Shown here: positions 8,223 through 16,672 of the stretch, piece after piece
Position numbering within the stretch: position 1 is the stretch's first letter
Layout of the letters: every line of letters starts with the position of its first letter
Assembly (NCBI GenBank): GCA_003550305.1
Contig: QKYT01000280.1
Span: 93,793-110,464, forward strand
Reading direction: 5' to 3'
Source of the DNA: Glomus cerebriforme
Lineage: Eukaryota > Glomeromycota > Glomeromycetes > Glomerales > Glomeraceae
DNA length: 16,672 nt
Made by a program: the position numbers and the translations under genes
Notes under the pieces: model-generated
Told to the model about the DNA's origin: nothing
The model's input: the letters and a program-made list of their open reading frames with translations, nothing else
Databases searched by the model: none

Positions 8223-8494
8223 TTACCGTATAGCACTGCATAAGAGACCCCCATTTCGGCATATCCCCCATATAAAATACCCGTTTCAAGATATCAAATA
8301 TGTAATATGTAAATCTAATTTATTTTCTAAAAATTAGAATATTTAATCACTATTTTAAATCAAATTTAAAATTTTCATATATTAAATTTGTCTAGTACTG
8401 ACAGGATGAATGTACACACCCGGGTCTAATTCAATGTTTTAAATCAGGTAAATTGATTCAGACCCGGGGTATTTTATGCAGTGCTATACGGTAA
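8223..8494. mobile_element. TA-flanked MITE with 21-bp perfect terminal inverted repeats (Tc1/mariner-like)
   Basis: The ends read TTACCGTATAGCACTGCATA(A) at 8223-8243 and its exact reverse complement at 8474-8494. Taking TA at 8224-8225 and 8492-8493 as the target duplication, the element is about 266 bp beginning CCGTATAGC. A second, internal inverted pair (CCGGGTCTAATTCAAT near 8420 and ATTGATTCAGACCCGG near 8452) would fold as a hairpin. There is no coding capacity. TA targets with short perfect ends suggest the Tc1/mariner superfamily, which is an inference. Confidence 0.7.
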
Positions 8495-9409
8495 TGGAAT
8501 TACCATTTTATACACACATTAGTAGAATTTTTTTTTGATAGTGTTTTTTTTAATCGTGTTTTTTTAATAAAGTATTTATTTATTGTGCGTTTTTTAAGAT
8601 AGTATTATCAAATTATTTATAGTTTATAAACTGTTAAATTGTTACGTTTATTACTTTAATATTATGCTAATTTATAATACTATCATAAATTCTTTTTCTT
8701 GAGGTGGGAGAATGGGATCTGTTGCGTTTCAAAATACACCAAATCAGGATAAATTTATTGTAAAATAAAAAATTAAATTAAAATTAAATAAATTATAATA
8801 ATAGAGTAACTTATATATAAATAAAACCACAAAAAGAAATCTTGCCTGGCGGCGACGCACATCAGAATCCTCTAGTTACCCATAATATACTTAGATACAA
8901 ATAATTGATTTTGATATAATTTTCCTAAAAGAACTTTAATTAACTATTCATAATTTGTGTTATACTGATGTATATGACTAATTTTTTTGATTCAAATCAA
9001 TCAACCGTGCACTGCAGTCTTAATATATTTATAAAAGAATGATACATATTCATGGTTTCATTTCCTATTTTTATATTATTAGACTTAAGGTTTTCCCAAG
9101 TTTGATTTGGGACATGGTAAATTTTGGGTTACAACAGCCGAAACGATTTATTTATGATAGAAATTAATTAATTTATGTTAAATATCCTAAAATAATTTAA
9201 ATAAAAAAAGTTTTATTTTATTATTAAAAATACAGTAAATAAATGTTTTTTTCGTAATTATTAATTTTTCATTTGATTATTTAAAATTTAATATAAAAAT
9301 TTTCAGTTCAGTTCAATTAAATGTCTAATCTATTTTATCTTAACAAATCTAAATTAATTTACTAATTGTTATCCAAATATTGTTTATTATTTTATTCGAT
9401 TCTATTAGC
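8495..9409. other. AT-rich intergenic spacer
   Basis: No supported gene. A short GC-richer patch at about 8845-8880 (CTGGCGGCGACGCAC) and a small palindromic TCCCAAGTTTGATTTGGGA at about 9094-9112 stand out from the background. Neither can be assigned. Confidence 0.4.
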
Positions 9410-10055
9410 AATCTCCAACATTGTTTAATACTCCATTCATATAATTTTGTTATACCTTTTTCCAATTTCTAATTTTTTTTTTCTAATTTACATCTTTATT
9501 TCTTTCTATTTTAACTTATCACATTTTGTTTTTGTGTTTCAATTAACCTCAAATTATTCTTCCATTTATTCCTTGGTATATTGTTCCTCTTTCCAGTTCT
9601 CTGGGTATTTTTCAATTATTGCATTCATTATTATCTTGAAATTCTCACTTTTTCTACACTTCATAAGTAAGTAATCTTCGATAGTCCTGGTACTTTCTTA
9701 TTTTCTATTAGTATTATTTCTTCATTTATATTACTTTCTCCTCAAATTGTTCTTTCCGTTTTTTTTTCTTGTACATTTCAGTTTTTAGCTTTTCTCATTT
9801 CTTCTCATTGAAATTTTTATTTTCAATTATTCATCCATTTATTTACTTTTAGTTGTTGCTTTCTCATTATCACACAGTTTTGTGTTATCTTTAGATTCTT
9901 TGATTCTTTTGTCTTTACTCTTAAAAGGTCTAATATGTCCACTTCACTTTCTTTTTTTCTAATTTATATATCTTATTCCCATTTTCTGTTAATAAAATTG
10001 TTTCTTTCTTATCAGTTCATTTTGTTAAATCCAATAATATCTTAACATCTTCTTT
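9410..10055 (+). other. Pyrimidine-rich (T/C) strand-asymmetric tract
   Basis: For about 640 bases the plus strand is dominated by T and C, with many TTTCTTT/TTCTCC words, and the minus strand is purine-rich. One open frame can be read (9447-9674), but its F/S/I/L/Y composition is what any T-rich tract yields. The minus strand is closed by stops. The tract ends in TTCTTTTTAG at about 10050-10059, which would be a good acceptor if transcribed. It may be a decayed repeat or a very long intronic or spacer tract. Confidence 0.4.
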
Positions 10056-10195
10056 TTAGGAAAAGCAGGATTCAGGATTCAGTATTTATTCTCAACTAGG
10101 GATAGATTTTTTGCTAACAGATAGTATCTTTAGAGTTTACTGGATAATTTTGAAATTAATTGAAATAAGTGAGGAGGAATTCTAATCTAAACCAG

Positions 10196-10415
10196 CCAGC
10201 CAGTTAGGAGGTACTCAACTATCTGACCGGCTTTCCTTGCCTGACACGAGAGAGATCTCATATACAGTATAAGGAAGTTAAGAGGGAGTTTAAAGGAGAA
10301 AAAAAAAACCAACCAGCCAGTTAGGAGATACTCAACTATCTGACCGGCTTTCCTTGCCTGATACGAGAAAGTTCTCATATACAGTATGAGGAAGATAAGG
10401 GGGGAGTTTTAAAAG
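10196..10415 (+). repeat. Tandem duplication, two 117-bp units
   Basis: CCAGCCAGTTAGGAG begins at 10196 and again at 10313. The two units match through ACTCAACTATCTGACCGG, CTTTCCTTGCCTGA, ACGAGA, CTCATATACAGTAT and GGGGGAGTTT, with a few substitutions. They are notably less AT-rich than their surroundings. On the minus strand both read as a repeated QARKAGQIVEYLLTGWLV peptide, but the frame is short and I regard it as a shadow of the repeat. A degraded relative of the unit's tail (CAGTATAAGGAAGTTAA) recurs at about 15625. Confidence 0.8.
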
Positions 10416-10419
10416 AATA

Positions 10420-11110
10420 TATATGAGCGAGTAGTTTTTAAAAAAAAATTATAAAGAGAAAAGAAAATTGTAATAATAGTAAGGAATATCTGTTAAAAAA
10501 TATGAAAATTAATACGAATTATTGAAGAAAAGGTGGTATTTATAATTTAAAAATAATAAGAATATAAAAGATGAGTCAAAAATTAATAATAATACATAAA
10601 TATGATGTATTACATCATGCAAGTTTGTATTTTTACGTGTTGTGCAAAATTAATAATCAATGATTCATTTGTTCACATGCATCACATGCCTTAATGATAA
10701 CTATCGTAAGTCATAAATAACTATTAAATAATTTTGCTTGTTGATAGAATTTAAATTAAAGGCTACAGTTTAATAAATTTTTTTTTAAAATAATTTTACA
10801 AACATTCATAGAACTTCTCTAATATTTTTCTATTATGAATTCATATCTGCATTTTGATTATTAATGAAATTAAAAAAAATAATAGAGTATATTATCACGA
10901 TGTATTAAATGTCCTTTTTAGGCTAGTAATAAATCATAATGGTGGTTACAAACATAAAATTAATATCATAGATTTTTTCTTCTATATTTTTTTTTTAAAA
11001 AAAAAATGAAAACTTATTTAATTAATCTAAATACCATTAAATAATTATAATTTCCTGATGGTCAATAGTAACAATCTCTTAATCCCTACTGATTATGTTT
11101 ATATTTTTTC
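10420..11110. other. AT-rich intergenic spacer
   Basis: No supported gene or element; it includes a T10/A10 homopolymer palindrome at about 10988-11007. Confidence 0.45.
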
Positions 11111-11115
11111 ACCTC

Positions 11116-11280
11116 TGGACAATTTGAACAACTGGATGACATTGTTCAACACGCTAAAGTTCTTCAGGCTTCTGCCTAGGCTCAAAAACTAGCTTATTAT
11201 GACTTTACAAACACAAATTTCATTCCCAAAAGCCCAAAATGTAATATTTGTAAAAAATTTTATGATTAATGTGAGCACAA
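11116..11280 (+). pseudogene. Coding-like fragment with stops and a CxxC motif
   Basis: One plus-strand frame reads SGQFEQLDDIVQHAKVLQAS, a stop (TAG), then AQKLAYYDFTNTNF, IPKSPKCNICKKFYD, a stop (TAA) and CEH. The residue mix and the CNIC...CEH arrangement look like a real protein (possibly zinc-binding) that has acquired stops. Possible continuations lie in shifted frames to about 11620. I do not recognise the parent gene. It may be a 5' part of the gene that left the kinase relic 1.2 kb downstream, but nothing in the sequence proves the connection. Confidence 0.35.
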
Positions 11281-11949
11281 TATTTATGATTCAAATAAAA
11301 AAAATAAATAAATCTATTGTTGTGAGCAAATTGTGTAATAATTATATAACGATATAACAAATATAACAACAAAATAAGCAAAAATATACGCATAATCAAC
11401 ATTTGCATCAACAAGACAATTTACGATATCAATGATATTTGTTCCATTGAAATTTTGGAGCTGTATTTTTATATCATGTTTAAATTGGAACAAACACAGA
11501 ATATTTTTACAAAATTATTAACAACTGGGATAACAGATCAATAATCCAAGTGTTCCGAATATGAAATCACACTACTTTTCGAGGTACAATTCCAATTCCA
11601 GATGATTTAATGAGTAAGTATTAATTATTATAATTTTTATTAGCTTAATTATTCTACAAGTGTTTAAATTTTTTGTTAAATTATTAGTATGTTATAATAT
11701 ATATGAATGCCATAAATTCATAATATTTAAAGCAACATATCATATATTCTATTATTATTGGTTTTCAATACTCAAATAATAATGGAATAATATATATTCT
11801 TCCGTTTATACCAATTATTTTTGGGTTCACTTTAATTGTAAGTATGTTTATAAATTTAACCTTACTATATATATAAGATTTACTAATTTATTTATTTATT
11901 TTAGATTAAAAGGGAGCGAAAAATCTAAATTTATATAATTTATGGCATA

Positions 11950-12318
11950 TTGCTAGTGCTGGGTTTTGTGATATGTAAATCAAATGAATCACATAACCAG
12001 CTTCTAGCATTAATATTATTAATTGTATTATTTTTTAATACAACATATTGTCATATGTATTTTGACAATGACCTTTCATTTTATTGTAAGTATTTGATAT
12101 TGTTTTATTTTGTTTTGAATTTCAAAATTTGATAATTATTCATTCAAAATATATTCAATTTTTCTTTAGTGAATTTTTATTCTAGTGAAGAATATAATTC
12201 AAATGATGGAGATGATTATGAGGAAGGGGAAGAAGAAGAAGAATTTTTTTCAAAAAAACAACATAGACGGTTGTTGAATCATAAAAATTATATTCTTAGA
12301 AATATAATTCATTGTTAA
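11950..12318 (+). CDS. Possible two-exon small gene or gene fragment with a hydrophobic segment and acidic tail
   Basis: An open frame from 11950 to 12085 reads a hydrophobic stretch LLALILLIVLFFNTTYC, then ends at an excellent donor TT|GTAAGTATTTG. The acceptor TTTTTCTTTAG ends at 12169. Removing this 84-nt intron (12086-12169) keeps the frame and adds 49 codons rich in D and E (SNDGDDYEEGEEEEEFF), then KKQHRR, ending at TAA 12316-12318. No ATG lies in frame between the upstream stop at 11926 and the open region, so a 5' exon must exist or the start is lost. A candidate upstream intron begins GTAAGTATG at 11838. I do not recognise the protein. It could be a single-pass membrane protein remnant or part of the decaying gene cluster. 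Confidence 0.35.
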
Positions 12319-12369
12319 AAAAATTGATAAATTTTTATACAACACACTTGCAACTTGATACTATATATT

Positions 12370-13250
12370 GTTAATTATATCACAAGTGGAGGTTTTGGTA
12401 AAATTTATTCAGCTTATTGGTATGAAGGAAGTTTTGGTATTAGGATATTGAAAAATCAAAAATGGTATTAAATTACAAATATGAAAGTTGTAAAGTTTAA
12501 ATGAATCTTTTGATATAAGTACAGAAATCTTAAATGAAATAATTAAAATTACAGTCAACCCTCTATAATTGCACACCCCTTGGAACCATATCAAAATTTT
12601 TATAAATAGTGCATTTAGAGAGGGTGTGCAGTTATAGAGGTAAAATAATTAGAGATCATATGATCTTGGAACCAAACCAGAAGGTGCATTTAAGAAGGGT
12701 ATATATAATGAGTGCAATTATGGAGAGTGCAATTATGAAGGTCTGACTGTATATCTATATTTATATAAAAACTAATTATTTTCTTAATAAATATAACAAA
12801 TAAGTTATAATTTTATTTAATCAGATTATGATATTAATAAATGTTAAGAATAACTCAAGATACTAATTGTTTTAGATTATTGTGTTATAGAAATTTTGGG
12901 AAGTTATTTTACTAAATCTGAAACTTTAGATTATGAAATAAAGATTAATTAAAATTTTAGGAGGATTACTTAATAATCATATTGCTGAAAAAGTTCATAA
13001 AGATTTTCATTCAGGCAGTTTATTATTGGAAATAATTTTTTATACATTAAGTGATTTAGGATTATGTCAACTAACAAATAATAAAGTTAGAAAGAATAGT
13101 ATGGAATATTAAGTATTAACTTATGTAGCAAGCATCTGATATTTGCACGTTTGGAATAATGATGAATTATATATGAAGAAACTTCTTATTTTGGCTATTA
13201 AGATACTGTATGTAAAGGAATGACCAAAAATTTCTTAAGATATTCCAAAT
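12370..13250 (+). pseudogene. Protein kinase pseudogene, interrupted by a MITE
   Basis: Eroded kinase-domain pieces appear in order. The first is a glycine-rich loop, ITSGGFGKIYSAYW (12379 on), followed after a TAA by MKVVKFK (VVK fits the ATP-binding lysine strand). A frameshift leads to NESFDISTEILNEI. The domain is then cut by an inserted MITE (12552-12749). Beyond it, ITQDT (12850 on) resembles the hinge-proximal strand. HIAEKVHKDFHSGSLLLE (12978 on) is the catalytic loop, with the family's usual Asn after HSG replaced by Ser, and LSDLGLC is the DFG-equivalent. LTYVAS resembles the activation-segment LPYVAPE. Stops and frameshifts separate the pieces and helix C to D is largely lost. The style matches the tyrosine-kinase-like families greatly expanded in Glomeromycotina, which is family knowledge. 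It is not functional as a kinase. Confidence 0.75.
12550..12751. mobile_element. pogo/Tigger-like MITE inserted in the kinase relic
   Basis: The element 12552-12749 (198 bp) has imperfect inverted ends: CAGTCAACCCTCTATAATTG at the left, and CAGTCAGACCTTCATAATTG as the reverse complement of the right end. TA flanks both sides (12550-12551 and 12750-12751). Interior words (GTGCATTTAGAGAGGGTG, GTGCAATTATGGAGAGTG) repeat the terminal motif. CAGT-starting ends with a TA target duplication are characteristic of the pogo/Tigger branch of Tc1/mariner. No coding capacity. It lies directly after the kinase ..LNEIIKIT segment. Confidence 0.75.
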
Positions 13251-13273
13251 TACTGCAGATTTTTTATTATTTA

Positions 13274-13447
13274 ATTATTATAAATAAAATTTTTATAATT
13301 AAATAAGTAATATTTATAAGATTTTGGTAGAAAAAAAATATTATAATTTTAAAAATCTACTATTAGTACAAATCGATTAGATAATCATATCTTAAATTTA
13401 TAATAGTTGATTAGTATAAATGAGAAAAAAAAATATAAATTTCATTC
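13274..13447 (+). repeat. Terminal segment S of the right repeat
   Basis: Matches 4744-4908 in the same orientation, with a 20-30 bp divergent stretch around 13385-13415. It abuts the inverted repeat body at TACTATCAATC, so relative to the body it is flipped compared with the left copy. It starts within about 20 bases of the last recognisable kinase-relic sequence. Confidence 0.65.
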
Positions 13448-14460
13448 TACTATCAATCAAATTACTTATAGACACAAAAAAACATTTTATATGTTCTGAA
13501 AACACTATCAACAATGCGAATGATATGTATATTACAAATTTATGATGAAGCAATTTAACTCCAAAATTAAACCATGAATTCACACATATAACTTTATTCG
13601 ATATTTCAGGTTTGCAATTAAAGTAAATAGATTACTTATGGACTCAATTATTGAGTAAGAAATTGTCTAAAGCAGTAAATTGCTCTTTAAAAGAAAAGAT
13701 AGATATATGCTATAAGTAAGTTATATATTTTAAATTAATTTCATTTATTCCCAAAAGTTAGTATTTTCACGAAATTACATTGTACAATATACTGAACATT
13801 AATAAATCATACCCATTTTTCTCGTTCTTCTAAAAAGAACTGATTTTTCTTTTCAAACAATAAAGCATTTTTCTTGAGTGCCAAGAACTATCTAGATCAG
13901 TTGGAGCAAAATGGATAGACTGATATGATCACATCTGATAGTAATATGATTTATAATAATTATTTGAGTTTTGTTTTTAATACAAGATCCCAGTCAAAAT
14001 AAGCATCAAGTGTGACGTACATGTGCCATTTCAAGTGTGTTCTATCACGTGGACCCACGTAACAAATAGGCATGTGACAAAATTCTCCCAAGATAAATAA
14101 GATAAATGGAAAACTGAGATGTGAAATGAGAGGGACAAGTTTTGAGGAATCACGTGATCAAACTGAGGATATTATCTAGGGTTAGATAAATAAATGGGAG
14201 GCCAACTCAAGGTTACAAAGACTGATCATGATCAGCCAGAACTGTCTCCATTAAAATATGGTACACAAAAAATTATCTTAAATTGTGTGAGAATTTCACT
14301 TTTTTTTTAATTTTTTCGACACATATACATAGAAAAGCAGCTGATTAAAAAAAGTTAAGTTTATTTATGCTAGCTCTATGTAGACAAAGTTTTTTTTATT
14401 TAAATTGAGCCACTGTAGCTTTTCTCAGAGCTGTTTCTTTTTTGGAAAATCACCTAATGT
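13448..14460 (-). repeat. Long inverted repeat, right copy, non-coding half
   Basis: Reverse complement of 3494-4743, without the two MITEs found in the left copy. The uninterrupted target reads TGACGTACATGTGCCATTTC around 14013-14032. It carries about 34 extra bases near 14175-14205 relative to the left copy. Short open frames here (for example 13398-13583 on the minus strand) are not preserved in the left copy. Confidence 0.8.
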
Positions 14461-15430
14461 ATTATAACATTTCGTTTAATGCATAATTTCACTAAATTTA
14501 TAAACCAATAATAGTTACAGATCATTATTCTATAATTCAAGCTGCAAATATTTGTCTTTTTGATATAGCTTCATTGGAAAAAGAAAGTGTTCTATAACTA
14601 AAGATATTAAACTCCTTTTTTTTTGTTGTTTGTATTATCTCCAAATGCCCAAAGTAATTACTGTAATTCTCTCACTAAAAATATCTCTGAAAATAATTCA
14701 TTAGCATTATCCAGGTAATCCAGCTATACCAGATTTAAAGTTGTGCCAATCCAGAATATTAGATTTTTTTAATGATGTACGTTTATTCTCTGACTTTTGA
14801 GTATCATTACGCATAGCTTTAAGATTTTTCCGAAGACTTAATGTGCCTTTTTCAGGGATGAGATCTTTAAACCTTCACCAGGTCTTTTGTCTACTTTTCA
14901 TATAAATGGAAATAATCTGCTTATAAAGAAACTTTTTAACGTCTTCTTTTAATTCATATTTTTCTGTAATAGGTTTACATATCAAAAGTAGTTGGCTGGA
15001 AATATTAAAAAGTGTATTAAAAGATTCTAATAATGACAAGTTACATAGTAAATTGTTGTGTATTATTTGGACCAAATTCCTTATGCCTTTTAAATAATAA
15101 TAATATTAATGATTCCATCTTATACATAAATTCTAGAAATTCATGACCTGGAATCATATTTGTTGTTGAACTTGTTCTGAACTTTGAATCCTAAGATGAG
15201 TACAAATATTTTCAAATTCAGGGTGCAATTTAATTACATTGTTATTTTTTGTTAGTTAATAAATAACCCACCCAACAATGTAGGAAAATTTGAAGCTTCT
15301 TCTGGTTCTAGAACAATAATTTTATCAGGTGTTAAATGATGGTCTGCTGAAAAGGAATCATTTGAAGTTATTATTCTACTCCAGCATTATCTGTTTTTCC
15401 ATAATTAATACTTTGATATTTATTTAAAGT
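14461..15430 (-). repeat. Long inverted repeat, right copy, ORF-bearing half
   Basis: Reverse complement of about 405-1381. In this copy the two halves are contiguous, showing that the 2.1-kb block at 1382-3493 is an insertion in, or rearrangement of, the left copy. The segment contains the degenerate minus-strand ORF described separately. Confidence 0.8.
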
Positions 15431-15515
15431 ATGTCCATAATATTTTAGCGTTTGTGTAGATGAATTCCCACCTAATTCATGTATTATGCCAAAAAGACCT
15501 TCAAGAATATTTTGT
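14741..15515 (-). pseudogene. Degenerate ORF of the long repeat, right copy
   Basis: Same unrecognised protein as at 403-1130. The best preserved stretch is 15075-14875: CNLSLLESFNTLFNISSQLL, then TEKYELKEDVKKFLYKQIIS and the shared TGA after a Trp codon. Upstream the right copy extends the protein with a tract reading NILEGLFGIIHELGGNSSTQ (about 15515-15456), then TLKYYGHTLNKY, which has no clear counterpart at the left. It is broken by frameshifts (for example in the EEASNFP region, about 15290) and stops. It retains CAA at three positions where the left copy has TAA. No catalytic motif recognised; probably element-encoded. Confidence 0.6.
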
Positions 15516-16672
15516 GAAATACGTCATTGATGGTTTTTTTTGCAAAAACCTACAAAAATTGTATGATTTTTGTATGGATCTGAATAAAAATTGTACAAAA
15601 ATTGGAATATCTTTTTTCATAGAGCAGTATAAGGAAGTTAAAGAGAAAATTTAAAGGAATTCTAGTTAATTTAAAAAGGAGATAATATGTTTTCTTCTGT
15701 TAGTTTCTTTTTATTTATTCATTTGAAAATTTTATACAATTTTATTTTTTCTTTCATATGTTTAGTAGTTCGATGCCTATGCTTCATAATTCAAAACAAT
15801 AAGAATGTAGTGTAATTTGGAAATACGATCCTGCTGCATTTCTAAGTAGTGATTTTGTTTCTCATCAAATTTCCTATTTGACTTGGTTATTATTAGAAAA
15901 TCATCATGATCATAATCATCGATATTGATCAAATTTGATCATTTTGAGATCAGAATGTTGATGATTGATTGATAAATTACCCAATAATATTGCAGTATAT
16001 GTATTTGACATAACAAGTAAAGAGGTTTAGTATGTTTGCTTTTGATGTTTGTTTACTTAAAAACTTTGAGTTTAATAATAATCACAATCAATTATGTTAT
16101 TTGTGCTTGGCTATTAAAAAAACTATTTTTATATGAAAAATAAGGATGATGATAAAAATGAAGAGGAAAAAAACGTTATTATAAATCATAAATTTTGTTG
16201 CAGTAATGCGAATATCTATTTTAAATTATTATTGATTTGGAGAAATCTTACAATTATATTATTCTGTATTAATAGTTTATTAAATTACATAAGGTAAATA
16301 TTTAAAACAGCATCGATATACATGATAAATAAATTATATATCAATCATAATATAAAATAAATAATTTTTGTAATTCAGCCTGCAGTACAGACTCATTTTG
16401 AATACTTGAAATCATTAACAAATTATAAATAAATCGTGTAATTCATGTAATAAATCATAGTAAAGTACTGTAACATCATGTTTAATTTATTAATTTATTA
16501 ATAAAAAAAATTTCTCACAAAATATTAAAATTATAACAATTCGCTGATAAATATAAACTATTTAGCACGTGAGTGTAAGTTTAAATTATTTATTTATTTT
16601 AAATCTTTAACTTTTTATAAGTTTAATTATTATTGTTTCCAAAAAGATTGTTTAGCGAGAAACCAAAAAAAC
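15516..16672. other. AT-rich right flank, no confident gene
   Basis: It contains a diverged echo of the 117-bp repeat tail at about 15625-15660 (CAGTATAAGGAAGTTAA), a GATC-rich cluster of short palindromes at about 15900-15970, and a 54-codon frame at 16133-16297 starting MKNKDDDKNEEEK. That frame lacks any family signature. The last 350 bases are low-complexity AT DNA. Confidence 0.4.

Noticed and set aside
9447..9674. 75-aa hydrophobic ORF
   Set aside because: It lies in a T/C-rich tract, where any open frame yields F/L/I/S/Y; no conserved motif.
10187..10378. 63-aa minus-strand ORF with a duplicated QARKAGQIVEYLLTGWLV peptide
   Set aside because: It arises from the 117-bp tandem duplication and is too short, with no initiation or splice context.
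12409..12594. 61-aa minus-strand ORF
   Set aside because: It is antisense to the kinase relic and crosses into the MITE.
13398..13583. 61-aa minus-strand hydrophobic ORF
   Set aside because: It spans the junction of the repeat body and the flipped segment and is not preserved in the left copy.
16133..16297. 54-aa ORF beginning MKNKDDDKNEEEK
   Set aside because: No family signature, no splice or promoter context, and the length is expected by chance; kept only as a note in the flank entry.

Overview
The window looks like nuclear DNA of an AT-rich early-diverging fungus. The best guess is an arbuscular mycorrhizal (Glomeromycotina, Rhizophagus-like) genome. Supporting signs are the very low GC content, short GT-AG introns of about 55-85 nt, a decayed Ser/Thr-Tyr-type protein kinase of the style expanded in these fungi (SGGFGKIYSA, HKDFHSG, SDLGLC motifs), and dense small transposon remnants. 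The organism is an inference; no rRNA, tRNA or other diagnostic marker is present. The one gene that looks intact is a T-box transcription factor on the minus strand (about 5290-7244), a family best known from animals.

Layout. 1-402: AT-rich, with a faint coding-like track. 405-4908: left copy (L) of a long degenerate repeat that begins with a dead ORF (403-1130). L is interrupted by a 2.1-kb insert (about 1382-3493) holding a hAT-like element (1653-2967) with a 117-bp satellite inside it, then a telomere-like tract. Further on, two 112-114 bp MITEs sit back to back in L (3919-4163), each with its own 9-bp target duplication. 5290-7244: T-box gene. 7245-8222: promoter and AT-rich spacer. 8223-8494: TA-flanked MITE. 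8495-10190: AT-rich spacer with a pyrimidine-rich tract. 10196-10415: two 117-bp tandem units. 11116-11280: coding-like fragment with stops. 11950-12318: possible two-exon small gene. 12370-13250: protein kinase pseudogene cut by a pogo/Tigger-like MITE (12552-12749). 13266-15430: right copy (R) of the long repeat, mostly inverted relative to L, with its dead ORF on the minus strand. 15430-16672: AT-rich, no recognised gene.

How the parts relate. The two long inverted repeats flank roughly 8.4 kb carrying the T-box gene and the kinase relic. Because R is largely unbroken, it shows the pre-insertion state of L, so insertions, target duplications, a flipped terminal segment and base-substitution bias can be read by comparing the two. 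Apart from the T-box gene, everything recognisable is mobile-element debris or decayed genes, so this is a gene-poor, repeat-rich compartment.
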